From Elusimicrobiota bacterium (GTDB lineage Bacteria > Elusimicrobiota > Elusimicrobia > UBA1565), in contig JACPXC010000001.1 in assembly GCA_016196755.1 (NCBI GenBank), positions 62,001 to 126,000 on the forward strand: 64,000 nt of DNA, in the 5' to 3' direction. Numbering within the stretch: position 1 is the stretch's first letter; each line of letters begins with the position of its first letter. Below the pieces are notes generated by a model, which ran no database searches, was not told the origin of the DNA, and was given only the letters and a program-made list of their open reading frames with translations. The position numbers and the translations under genes are program-made. Shown here piece by piece: positions 1-8,509 of this stretch.

Positions 1-453
1 GAGATCGTGGCCCAGCCGCCGGGCAAGAAGCTCCAGAACCTGTCCCAGCTCTCGGGCGGCGAGAAGACCCTGACCGCGATCGCCCTGCTCTTCGCGTTCT
101 TCATGGTCAAGCCCTCGCCGATCTGCATGCTCGATGAGGCCGACGCCGCGCTCGACGACGCGAACGTCGACCGCTTCGTGTCGATGCTGCGCGAGTTCGG
201 CGGGCGCACGCAGTTTCTCATCGTCAGCCACAACAAGAAGACGATGGAGGCCTGCGACGCGATCTACGGCGTGACGATGGAGGAGTCCGGCGTCACCCAG
301 ATGATGTCGGTCGAGTTCCGCAAGGCCGCCCCCATGGCCTCGGAGGCGGCACTTCCTCGCGATAACGCTCGGTCGGCCGGGTCGGCTGACGGGCCGCGCC
401 CCGACGGTCCGTTCGACCGCGAAGTCGCCCCGATCACCGAGACCGGAGCCTGA
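1..453 (+). CDS. smc: Chromosome segregation protein SMC, C-terminal fragment (truncated by window edge)
   Basis: Reading frame open from base 1; LSGGEKTLTAIALLFAFF signature and Walker B PICMLDEADAALDDANVDRF, typical of SMC ATPase C-terminal lobe. Confidence 0.9.
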   Translation, partial: EIVAQPPGKKLQNLSQLSGGEKTLTAIALLFAFFMVKPSPICMLDEADAALDDANVDRFVSMLREFGGRTQFLIVSHNKKTMEACDAIYGVTMEESGVTQMMSVEFRKAAPMASEAALPRDNARSAGSADGPRPDGPFDREVAPITETGA

Positions 454-1193
454 TGCTCTGGGGCGTCCTCAGCGACATCCATTCGAACCTCGAGGCCCTC
501 GAGGCGGCCGTCGACCGCCTCGCCTCCCAAGGCGCGGAGGGCTGGCTCTGCTGCGGGGACATCGTCGGCTACGGGGCGGAGCCCAACCCGGTCCTCGACA
601 GGCTTCGCGGCCTCAAGAACATCCAGGCGGTGCGCGGCAACCACGACCTCGCCGTCCTCGGCCGCATGGACATCGCCTGGTTCAACGAGGCGGCGCGGGC
701 CGCCGTCGAGTACACCCAGAGCACGATCACCGCGGAGAACCTGGCCTGGCTCAAGGAGCTCCCGCCGCGCGTCGACGCGCCGACCTTCACGCTCGTCCAC
801 GGCTCGCCGCGCAACCCGGCCGAGGAGTACCTCGTGACGGTCCAGCAGTTCCACGACAACTGCAGCTACTTCAAGACCTCGCCCTGCTTCGTCGGGCACA
901 GCCACCTGCCGATGGCCTTCCTCATGAGCGAGCCGGTCAGCTACGTGGACCACGGCCCGCTGACCCCCGGCCAGGTCATCCCCATCCCGGAGCACACCCG
1001 GATCGTCATCAACCCGGGCTCGGTCGGCCAGCCGCGCGACCACGAGCCGCGCGCCTCCTGCGGGCTCTACGACGACGGCGCCCGGACCTTCACGCTCAAC
1101 CGGGTCAAGTACGACGTCGACGCGGTCCAGAAGAAGATCCGGAGCGCCGGCCTGCCCGAGTTCCTCGCCCTGCGCCTGGCCTACGGCCAGTAA
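453..1193 (+). CDS. Metallophosphoesterase (calcineurin-like, YfcE-type)
   Basis: MLWGVLSDIHSNLEALEA...GDIVGYGAEPN...VRGNHD...VHGSPRNP...FVGHSHLP...INPGSVGQPRD metal-binding motifs. Confidence 0.9.
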   Translation: MLWGVLSDIHSNLEALEAAVDRLASQGAEGWLCCGDIVGYGAEPNPVLDRLRGLKNIQAVRGNHDLAVLGRMDIAWFNEAARAAVEYTQSTITAENLAWLKELPPRVDAPTFTLVHGSPRNPAEEYLVTVQQFHDNCSYFKTSPCFVGHSHLPMAFLMSEPVSYVDHGPLTPGQVIPIPEHTRIVINPGSVGQPRDHEPRASCGLYDDGARTFTLNRVKYDVDAVQKKIRSAGLPEFLALRLAYGQ

Positions 1194-1230
1194 GCGCCTT
1201 CACCAAGCCCTATCTAAACCGAGTTTCCGC

Positions 1231-1259
1231 TTGACGGATTTTCAGTTTCCCGCTATGCT
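1231..1259 (+). promoter_or_regulatory. Sigma70-like promoter of TA module: TTGACG-N17-TATGCT, 6 nt before ATG
   Basis: TTGACG 1231-1236, 17-nt spacer, TATGCT 1254-1259, start codon 1266. Confidence 0.7.
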
Positions 1260-1265
1260 GAAAAC

Positions 1266-1547
1266 ATGAGACGCAAGGAGATCCAGATCGGCCGCCGTAA
1301 TCAAGTCACCATCCCCAAGGAGTTCCTCGAGGAAGGCGTCACGCTCTTCGTCTGCGAAAAGCACGATGACGGTACAATCGTGCTCCATCCGCGGGCCTCG
1401 GTCCCGTTCGGCCAGCGCTGGTTTTGGTCCAAACGCTGGCAGAAGGGCGAGGCGGAGGCGTCGGCCGACATCCGGGCTGGGCGTCTGAAGCGCCATAGTT
1501 CGGCTAAGGACCTCAATAAAGCGCTCGGTCTCGATTCCGGCGAGTGA
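1266..1547 (+). CDS. AbrB/MazE/SpoVT-type antitoxin-like DNA-binding protein
   Basis: IQIGRRNQVTIPKEFLEEGVTLFVCEKHDDGTIVLHP resembles AbrB swapped-hairpin domain; 4-bp overlap with downstream toxin-like ORF. Confidence 0.75.
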   Translation: MRRKEIQIGRRNQVTIPKEFLEEGVTLFVCEKHDDGTIVLHPRASVPFGQRWFWSKRWQKGEAEASADIRAGRLKRHSSAKDLNKALGLDSGE

Positions 1548-1834
1548 CGGCATTCGTCCTCCTCACCACGGCGCGCTACGAACGCCAAGTCGCGCGGCTC
1601 TCCCCCGCCGTCCAGAAGCAATTGGCCGCCCGCCATGAACAGTTGGCCGCTAACCCAAGGCATCCCTCCCTACGCACCCACCCCGTCGAAGGGGCGGTAG
1701 GGGATTTTGGGACCAAGGTATTCGAAGCCTACGTGAGCGAGAAGTACCGCCTCACTTGGGAATACGGTCCCAAGAAAGGAGACATCACCCTGCGCAATGT
1801 CGACAATCACGACGACTGCCTCGCCAGCCCCTGA
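1544..1834 (+). CDS. RelE/YafQ-like toxin
   Basis: ARYERQVARLSPAVQKQLAARHEQLAANPRHPSLRTHPVEG...KYRLTWEYGPKKGDITLRNVDNHDDCL resembles RelE-family core; GTGA overlap with antitoxin. Confidence 0.7.
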   Translation: MTAFVLLTTARYERQVARLSPAVQKQLAARHEQLAANPRHPSLRTHPVEGAVGDFGTKVFEAYVSEKYRLTWEYGPKKGDITLRNVDNHDDCLASP

Positions 1835-1885
1835 CAGTGAGTGTCCCCGATCAGAGTCTTCTTAACTGGATCTTACCTAGGGCCC

Positions 1886-1914
1886 TTGAATCCGTAACAC
1901 TCCGAGGCTATATA
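1886..1914 (+). promoter_or_regulatory. Sigma70-like promoter TTGAAT-N17-TATATA preceded by CCTAGGGCCC
   Basis: Direct reading; 11 nt before ATG at 1926. Confidence 0.6.
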
Positions 1915-1925
1915 GGGATAGGCCC

Positions 1926-3095
1926 ATGTTGGGGGTATTCCGCCGTTTGATAGCCGCGGCCGGCCGCGCATTGCGCGGCCGGGAGGGACAGCTCGCCATC
2001 CCGTCGCTGTTCGTCCTGCCCTCCTTGTTCCTCTTCGTCTACCTGCTCTTCGAGACCGCCAAGCTCTCGCGCGAGAAGATCCGCCACCAGTTCGCCCTCG
2101 ACTCGGCTTCCTTCATCGAGATGACGAACTACTCGGACTTCCTCAACCGCTCGGCCTACGTGAACGGGGCCTTCCCCCAGCGCATCTTCTACGAGGGCTT
2201 CTACAACACCTGCATCGAGAAGAAGAACAACACCCAGGGCGACTGCGGCACCCAGGGCGACCGCCTCTACAACATCCTCTACAAGAACGGCGCCTTCCCG
2301 CGCACCGACCAGGCCCCGCCCGACCAGGCGCTCGACAAGGACCCGGTCTGGTTCCTGCAGTTCGGCGGCGCCGGGGCGGGCAAGAACGGCAGCCCGCCCG
2401 ACATGGGCAGCGGCCGGCTCGACCTCATCACGATGCAGGACGCGCTCGACTACTGGCTCTCCTGGGATGACGCGCAGGACATCTACAAGCTCTACGTGCA
2501 GATCTACCAGCTGCTCGGCTCGGTCGAGGACGCCCAGTACTCGGTGTTCAAGCGCCTGACCCGCGACTCCAACCACAGCTTCTTCCAGAAGTCCTACTGG
2601 CTCAACACCAACGACCGCATCGACAAGGGCAAGCAGGGCGCCCAGGGCTTCGAGAACTATTCCTTCAACCCGAAGCCCTACTGCATCCAGGAGATCATGA
2701 TCGTCGGCAACAAGCCTACCAACAACCCGTTCCAGCCCTACGTGCAGTGGGGGCCCTCGTCTCCGGTGCAGATGCCGTCGACGATCGCCGGCTGCCAGCC
2801 GAGCTCGGGGCTGTTCCAAGCCGAGTGGGTCTCGCCGAGCGAGCTGGCCAACATGAACGCCCCGCGCGCCTCGAAGAACTCGCTGGGCCCGCGCGGCTAT
2901 CCGATCGTCCAGAACTGGGGCGAAGGCCTCATCGACCGCAACTATTTCAGCGTCAACTTCATGAAGGAAGTCACCTGCCCGGCCGCCACCGGCTATTCCG
3001 GCGCCGGCCCCTGCGTCCACGCGACGGTCTCGCTCTCCGGAGGACTCCTGTGGCCCAACCCCACCCCGAAATTCCAGACCAGGCTCTATCCATGA
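1926..3095 (+). CDS. TadG/TadE-like membrane-anchored pilus assembly protein
   Basis: GREGQLAIPSLFVLPSLFLFVYLLFETAKLSREK N-terminal TM typical of Tad-type proteins; ATGA overlap with next gene. Confidence 0.5.
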   Translation: MLGVFRRLIAAAGRALRGREGQLAIPSLFVLPSLFLFVYLLFETAKLSREKIRHQFALDSASFIEMTNYSDFLNRSAYVNGAFPQRIFYEGFYNTCIEKKNNTQGDCGTQGDRLYNILYKNGAFPRTDQAPPDQALDKDPVWFLQFGGAGAGKNGSPPDMGSGRLDLITMQDALDYWLSWDDAQDIYKLYVQIYQLLGSVEDAQYSVFKRLTRDSNHSFFQKSYWLNTNDRIDKGKQGAQGFENYSFNPKPYCIQEIMIVGNKPTNNPFQPYVQWGPSSPVQMPSTIAGCQPSSGLFQAEWVSPSELANMNAPRASKNSLGPRGYPIVQNWGEGLIDRNYFSVNFMKEVTCPAATGYSGAGPCVHATVSLSGGLLWPNPTPKFQTRLYP

Positions 3096-3637
3096 GCCCG
3101 GTCTTCGGCCGACCGAGCGCTATCGCGAGGAAGTGCCGCCTCCCCGGCCTTGGGGGCGGCCGCCGCCAACGCGAGAGGGGGCAGGCCACCACCGAGGTCG
3201 TGCTGCTCCTGCCGCTGTTCATGTTCTTCCTGTTCGCCTTCTCGAAGGTCTTCGCCCTGCTGATCCTGGTCCAGAAGATGGAGATCGCCTCGTTCTACGC
3301 GGCCCGCCGCTGGCAGCTCGAGTCGCACCGCAACGTCCAGTACGAGGGCAGCTTCGACTCGCCGATCCTCTGCCCCGACATCGAGAACAAGGTGCGCCAG
3401 TATATCGGCTTCAACGACCCTCAGACCCGCGCCTTCCTCGGCCTGCAGAGCGCCACGATCTGCCCGGTGACGCGCACGCAGGTCTGGAACGTGGTGACTC
3501 TCAAGGTCACCACCCGCCCGATGAGCATCAAGGGCTTCCCTCAGCTCAAAGTCCCGGGTTATAACTTCGAGGTCGTGAAGTATGTCCCGAACCGTGATCG
3601 TCCGATCGCCTTCGTGCTCCCGGGGCTGGCGCCTTGA
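3092..3637 (+). CDS. TadE-like pseudopilin
   Basis: RERGQATTEVVLLLPLFMFFLFAFSKVFALLILVQKMEIASFYAARRWQ, TadE-like N-terminal hydrophobic segment with preceding GQATTE. Confidence 0.6.
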   Translation: MSPVFGRPSAIARKCRLPGLGGGRRQRERGQATTEVVLLLPLFMFFLFAFSKVFALLILVQKMEIASFYAARRWQLESHRNVQYEGSFDSPILCPDIENKVRQYIGFNDPQTRAFLGLQSATICPVTRTQVWNVVTLKVTTRPMSIKGFPQLKVPGYNFEVVKYVPNRDRPIAFVLPGLAP

Positions 3638-3698
3638 GCTTTCCCGCCGCGGACTGGCGCCGACCGGAACAATCCGCTATCCTAGGAGTCTAACGACC

Positions 3699-5423
3699 AT
3701 GCTCTGGGCACGATTTAAACTGTTCATGCAGCGCTTCTGGCTCCCGATGGCCATCGTCGTGGGGCTTTCCATCGCCGTCCTCCTCCCGATATGGTACCTG
3801 GCGGGCATGGAGGAGAGCGTCCGCCGCTATATCGTCGGCATCAACGTGGCCTCCCTGCCGTGGGGCATCCTCCAGACTTTGGTCTTCGTGGCGTTTCTGT
3901 ACCTGCTCCAGTACGGCGGAGGCTTTGCCCAGTTCAAGAAGGCCACCACCGACGCCGCGGCCGTCAACGTGCACTTCTCCGACGTCATCGGCCAGACCGA
4001 GGCCAAGAAGGAGGCCTGGGAGGTGGTCCAGCTCATCAAGGACCGCCAGAAGCTCCAGCAGGTCGGCGGGCGCATCATCCGCGGCCTCATGCTGATGGGC
4101 CCTCCCGGCTGCGGCAAGACCCTCTTGGCCAAGGCCATCGCCACCGAGGCCGGCATCCCGTTCCTCTCCGTGGCCGGTTCCGAGTTCGTCGAGGTCTTCG
4201 TCGGCGTGGGTGCCGCGCGGGTGCGCAAGCTCTTCAAGCAGGCCCGCCAATACGCCCAGGCCTACGGCGGCTGCATCATCTTCATCGACGAGCTCGAGGT
4301 CCTGGGCCGCAAGCGCACCTTCTACGACGCCTTCGGCGGCTCCTCGGAGAGCAACTCGACGCTCAACCAGCTGCTCGTCGAGATGGACGGCATCGTCGAC
4401 AACGACGCCAGCGTCATCGTGATGGGTGCCATGAACGCGGCCGAGGACGTGCTCGACCCGGCGCTCCTGCGCCCCGGCCGCTTCGACCGCAAGGTCCAGA
4501 TCACCCGGCCCAACCTCCAGGAGCGCGAGGAGATCTTCGAGTTCTACGCCCGCAAGATCAAGATGGAGCCCGGGATCGACTACGGTCGGCTGGCCCGCAA
4601 GGCCATCTACCACACCCCGGCGGAGATCGAGAACATCCTCAAGGAAGCGGCGCTCATCACGACCCGCAACAAGAAGTCGATGGTCGGGTACAAGGAGATC
4701 TCGGAGGCCATCGAGCGCATCCAGCTCGGCGTGGCCCATCGCCTGTCGATGACGCCGCGCGAGCGCGAGATGACGGCCTATCACGAGGCCGGGCACCTCG
4801 TGGTGCTCTATCTGACCCATCCCACCAGCGACGTCTTCAAGGCCTCGATCATCTCGCGCGGCGGGGTGCTCGGCGTCGTGCACTCGACCCCGCGCGAGGA
4901 GCTCTACAGCTCCGACCGCAACACCCTCTTCGCCCACATCAAGATGGCGCTGGGCGGCTACGTGGCCGAGAAGTTCAAGTACGGCGTCACCACCGACGGC
5001 GTCAGCTCGGACTTCTCGACGGCCACTCGCGTGGCGCACTCGATGGCATGGCGCTTCGGGATGGGGACCAGCGGGATGATCGGCGACTTCACCTCGATCC
5101 CCGAGAACCTGCTCTCCGAGTCGCTCAAGGCCCAGCTCAACCTCGAGACCCAGCAGATCCTGCGCCAGGGGATGGCCGAGGTCGAGAGCACCCTCAAGGC
5201 CGAGTGGGGCATCGTCGAGCGCTTCGCCGCCGAGCTCCTGCGTCACGACGAGCTCGACTACGACGAGATCGCGCGCATCTTCCTCGAGTTCGGCAAGCAG
5301 CCGCCGCGCAACCTCGGTCCCGAGATGGCGGCCCTGCCGCCCCAGCCGGCCCGCCCGATGCTCCCGGCGGAGATCGCGGCCATCCGGCCGCCGTACGCGC
5401 CTCAAGACAAGAAAGAAGGCTGA
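3699..5423 (+). CDS. FtsH-like membrane AAA+ zinc metalloprotease
   Basis: N-terminal TM; Walker A MGPPGCGKT; Walker B IIFIDELEVLG; SRH LLRPGRFDRKVQ; HEAGH zinc motif; SSDFSTATRVA containing third ligand Asp. Confidence 0.9.
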   Translation: MLWARFKLFMQRFWLPMAIVVGLSIAVLLPIWYLAGMEESVRRYIVGINVASLPWGILQTLVFVAFLYLLQYGGGFAQFKKATTDAAAVNVHFSDVIGQTEAKKEAWEVVQLIKDRQKLQQVGGRIIRGLMLMGPPGCGKTLLAKAIATEAGIPFLSVAGSEFVEVFVGVGAARVRKLFKQARQYAQAYGGCIIFIDELEVLGRKRTFYDAFGGSSESNSTLNQLLVEMDGIVDNDASVIVMGAMNAAEDVLDPALLRPGRFDRKVQITRPNLQEREEIFEFYARKIKMEPGIDYGRLARKAIYHTPAEIENILKEAALITTRNKKSMVGYKEISEAIERIQLGVAHRLSMTPREREMTAYHEAGHLVVLYLTHPTSDVFKASIISRGGVLGVVHSTPREELYSSDRNTLFAHIKMALGGYVAEKFKYGVTTDGVSSDFSTATRVAHSMAWRFGMGTSGMIGDFTSIPENLLSESLKAQLNLETQQILRQGMAEVESTLKAEWGIVERFAAELLRHDELDYDEIARIFLEFGKQPPRNLGPEMAALPPQPARPMLPAEIAAIRPPYAPQDKKEG

Positions 5424-5429
5424 CGGGTG

Positions 5430-7439
5430 TCAGGGCAGCCGGTAGAGGATCAGCGCACCCTCGCGCCTGAGCGGCTCCCCCGCCCACCCGCGCGGCTTGT
5501 CGGTCACGAGATAACCGGCGCCTAGCTTCTCACGAAGAGACTGCGCGCGAGCCGCATCCAGCTCCGCGTCGACCCGCGCGCCTTCCGCCCCCGCGTTCGG
5601 CGCCGCGGCCAGCCGTCCCAGGTCGATCCCCGAAGCCTCGAGGTCGTCGACGAGCACGGAGGCCCCGCGCCCGAAGGCGAAGGCCAGCCCGATGACCTCC
5701 GGGCAGGGCGTCAGCGCGCGGCGCGCCTCGTTCATGAAGTTCTGGCAGTCGACGACGCCGAGCGGCGAGCCCGTGACGACGGCGTCGGGTTCGAGGTTCG
5801 CGTCGACCCACCGGCCGAGGCGGGCGAGGTCCTGGGGAGCCGGGGCGCGCGCCTCCTTGGCCCAGGACGACGCGCCGGCGGCGGCCAGGAGCACGGCCAA
5901 AGCCGCGGTGCCGGCGTGGCCGCGGCGGCGGGCGGCTTCGCCGGCCGCCAGGGCGAGGCTCAGTCCGACCCCGGACAGCAGGCTGAAGGCCGGCATCGTC
6001 AGCGAGCCGCCTTGGAGGCCGACGCCGCGCAGCAGCGCTTCGAGAGCCGGGCCGAACAGCGCGCCGATGAAGCCGAGCGCGGCCGCGGCCAGCATCGCGG
6101 TGCGGGCCCACGGCCGCCGGCCGGCCGCCAGCGCCGCGCAAGCGGCCACGATGAAGAGGCGCAGGACGTAGTCGTCGAAGCGGGAACTCACCAGGAACGC
6201 CGCGGCCAGCGGCACGCCGGCCTCGGGGGCCTCCGTCACGGCCTTGGCCAGCATCAGCGCGACGAGCACCGTGCCGGCCAGTTGGACCAGGTAAAGGCTG
6301 ACCCAGGGTTGGAGCTTCACGAGCAGGCCCCAGAGCGGCGAGTCCGGCGCGGGGTAAAGGCAGGCCAGCCGTCCGGCGACGACGAAGAACAGGGCCAGGG
6401 CGAACCCGCGCGCCCATAGCCCCGCGCTGGGCAATGCGCGCCAACGCCACCAGGCCAGCGCGATGAGGCTCCAGCCCGTCGTCGAATAGAGCCAGTCTGT
6501 CCGCGCGTAGCCGAAGCCGCCCAGCCAGGGGCGGGCGGCCTTAAACGCCGCGGCGACGAAGGCGGGGTCGAACTCGCGCCACGGGTTGCCGCCCGCCGAT
6601 CCCAGGAGCGGCAGCGCGGCCACGGCGGCGGCGGCTAGGCGCGCGGCCGGCCCGCGCCAGGCGCCGCCTCGGGCGCTGAGCAGTTCGTCGACGCCGAAGA
6701 GCGGCCATAGGTAGATGGCGGGGTTGGCATGGACGTAGGTGGCGACGGCCAGCGTGGCCCAGCCCGCCGCCCGGCGGCCCGCCACCCAGAAGCAGACCGC
6801 CGCCAGGAGCGGGACCAGGCCCATCGTGCGGTCGAGCCCGACCAGGCAGTACGGGGTGTCGCCCATCGCCAGGTGGACCCCCGCGCCGAGGAAGAGCGCC
6901 GCCATGGCTCCGGCCAGGCGGTTGGCCGTGGCCCGCGCGACCAAGATCGCCATCAGGGCCGCCGCGGCCGCCCAGCAGAGGAGCAGGACGATCCCAGCGG
7001 CGGCCTCCGGGCTGGCGCCGGTGACCCGGCAGACGGCGGCCAAGAGGCGGCCCAGCCAAGCCGCCGAGCGGGTATATGGCGCCTCCGCGCCCATCGTCAG
7101 GAAGGCGCTCTTGGCGAGGCTGGGATTGCCCAGGAAGAGGCGGGTGAACAACAGGGGGTAGCTGAATCCGTCGAGCGGCAGCCGTTGAGCCGCCAGGAGG
7201 ACCGCCGCCGCCGCGCTGCCCGCGGCCAAGGTCCAGTCGGGCCGCTCGTCGAGAGGCGGTGCGCGCAGGTCGTTTGAGGAAACGATGATAGACCGATTAT
7301 AACACGACGGGTTGGGCCCTTGGGCCCAGGGCTTTTTGGGTCCCTTGACAAAGCAAGGTGCGGCCCTTACACTGATAACGTCGTAGGGGGGATGGCAAAT
7401 CATGCCGTCTGGCGCCGAACGGGGCGGTGACCCGCTCAA
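5430..7439 (-). CDS. Polytopic membrane protein (glycosyltransferase-like topology); true start probably downstream of the first listed Met
   Basis: Many hydrophobic segments; shares TYVHANPAIYLWPLFGVDELL with the protein at 38302. Confidence 0.55.
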   Translation of the reverse strand: MSGSPPRSAPDGMICHPPYDVISVRAAPCFVKGPKKPWAQGPNPSCYNRSIIVSSNDLRAPPLDERPDWTLAAGSAAAAVLLAAQRLPLDGFSYPLLFTRLFLGNPSLAKSAFLTMGAEAPYTRSAAWLGRLLAAVCRVTGASPEAAAGIVLLLCWAAAAALMAILVARATANRLAGAMAALFLGAGVHLAMGDTPYCLVGLDRTMGLVPLLAAVCFWVAGRRAAGWATLAVATYVHANPAIYLWPLFGVDELLSARGGAWRGPAARLAAAAVAALPLLGSAGGNPWREFDPAFVAAAFKAARPWLGGFGYARTDWLYSTTGWSLIALAWWRWRALPSAGLWARGFALALFFVVAGRLACLYPAPDSPLWGLLVKLQPWVSLYLVQLAGTVLVALMLAKAVTEAPEAGVPLAAAFLVSSRFDDYVLRLFIVAACAALAAGRRPWARTAMLAAAALGFIGALFGPALEALLRGVGLQGGSLTMPAFSLLSGVGLSLALAAGEAARRRGHAGTAALAVLLAAAGASSWAKEARAPAPQDLARLGRWVDANLEPDAVVTGSPLGVVDCQNFMNEARRALTPCPEVIGLAFAFGRGASVLVDDLEASGIDLGRLAAAPNAGAEGARVDAELDAARAQSLREKLGAGYLVTDKPRGWAGEPLRREGALILYRLP
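7345..7373 (+). promoter_or_regulatory. Sigma70-like promoter TTGACA-N17-TACACT
   Basis: TTGACA 7345-7350, 17-nt spacer, TACACT 7368-7373; same hexamers and spacing as 17857-17885. Confidence 0.75.
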
Positions 7440-8502
7440 GGATTATTGGTGGCTTTTGCTCGTCGCCGTCGTATTCGTAGGCGGCTGGCTGTCCTCCTCT
7501 TCCCCGACCTCCACGGGCGCCGACGAGATCCAGCTGGCCGCCCGCCAGGAGAACGCCGCCGAGCAGAGCCTGCGCTCGCTCGACTCCAGTGAGAATCCGG
7601 CGGGCGCCCCGGGGTCCGCGGCCGCTTCGGGGGCTTCCGCCGGGGCTCATGGACGCGCCGCGGCGCCGGGCGGCGGGGCGGACGGCCAGCCGGGCTCGCT
7701 CTACCAGGCCCCCGGCGCGGCGGCCGGCTCGCCGATCCCCGAAGGCGCCGGCGCCGAGATCGCCGCGGCCGCCGCGCAGGGCTCAGGCGGCGGGAACTCT
7801 TTGGCCGACGCGCTGCGCGGCGTGGCCGCCGCCCCCGCCAAGCAGCCCGACAACGGCTGGGGCGGCGCCGCTCCCCGCACGGGCCTCAAGCCCAAGGCCG
7901 CCTTCGGGCTGGTGGGTGCCAGCCGGATGGGCGGCGGCGGCTCGACTGGCGCGCAGCTGGTGAACGTCGAGAAGGCCTTCGGCACGGGAGGGAACCCGGG
8001 CCTCAACCTCAACCCGGCCAAGGCGCCCGGCGCCGGGGGCCGCGTGGCGGCGGCGCTGGAGGGCTCGGCCGGCATGGCGGGCCTCAACGCGTCGCGTAAG
8101 GCCGGCCTCAACGCCCTCAAGTCCGGCGACGAGCTGGCGGCCGGGCGCGGCCGGCAGTCCTTCGACGGCAGCGCGGCGGCGCGCTCGGCGATGGGCCAAC
8201 TGCGCGAGACCGGCGCCTCGGGGGTCAACGGCGGCGACGGCGTCCCGACCAACCTCAAGGCCAACGACCCCTCCCACTCGACCAAGGAGTTCGAGCCTCC
8301 GCCGCTGGCGGAGACCGCGGAGCAGAAGGACCCCGGCAACAAGGACTACATGAAGCAGCAGATGATGATGATGATGCTCGGGATCGCGGTGACCGGGATC
8401 CTCGGTCCCGCGCTCGGCGGCATGAGCATGATGATGTTCAAGGGCCTGGGCGGGACGACGCCTCCGCCGGGCAACCACGATATCTCCGTCGGGAAAGGAT
8501 GA
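7402..8502 (+). CDS. Array family member A: TM-anchored Ala/Gly-rich protein with C-terminal hydrophobic segment
   Basis: N-terminal TM DYWWLLLVAVVFVGGWL; SAMGQLRETG; NKDYMKQQMMMMMLGIAVTGILGPALGG. Confidence 0.7.
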   Translation: MPSGAERGGDPLKDYWWLLLVAVVFVGGWLSSSSPTSTGADEIQLAARQENAAEQSLRSLDSSENPAGAPGSAAASGASAGAHGRAAAPGGGADGQPGSLYQAPGAAAGSPIPEGAGAEIAAAAAQGSGGGNSLADALRGVAAAPAKQPDNGWGGAAPRTGLKPKAAFGLVGASRMGGGGSTGAQLVNVEKAFGTGGNPGLNLNPAKAPGAGGRVAAALEGSAGMAGLNASRKAGLNALKSGDELAAGRGRQSFDGSAAARSAMGQLRETGASGVNGGDGVPTNLKANDPSHSTKEFEPPPLAETAEQKDPGNKDYMKQQMMMMMLGIAVTGILGPALGGMSMMMFKGLGGTTPPPGNHDISVGKG

Positions 8503-8509
8503 GGGAACC

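Noticed and set aside
3690-5405. 571-aa minus-strand ORF
   Set aside because: Antisense of a clearly FtsH-like gene
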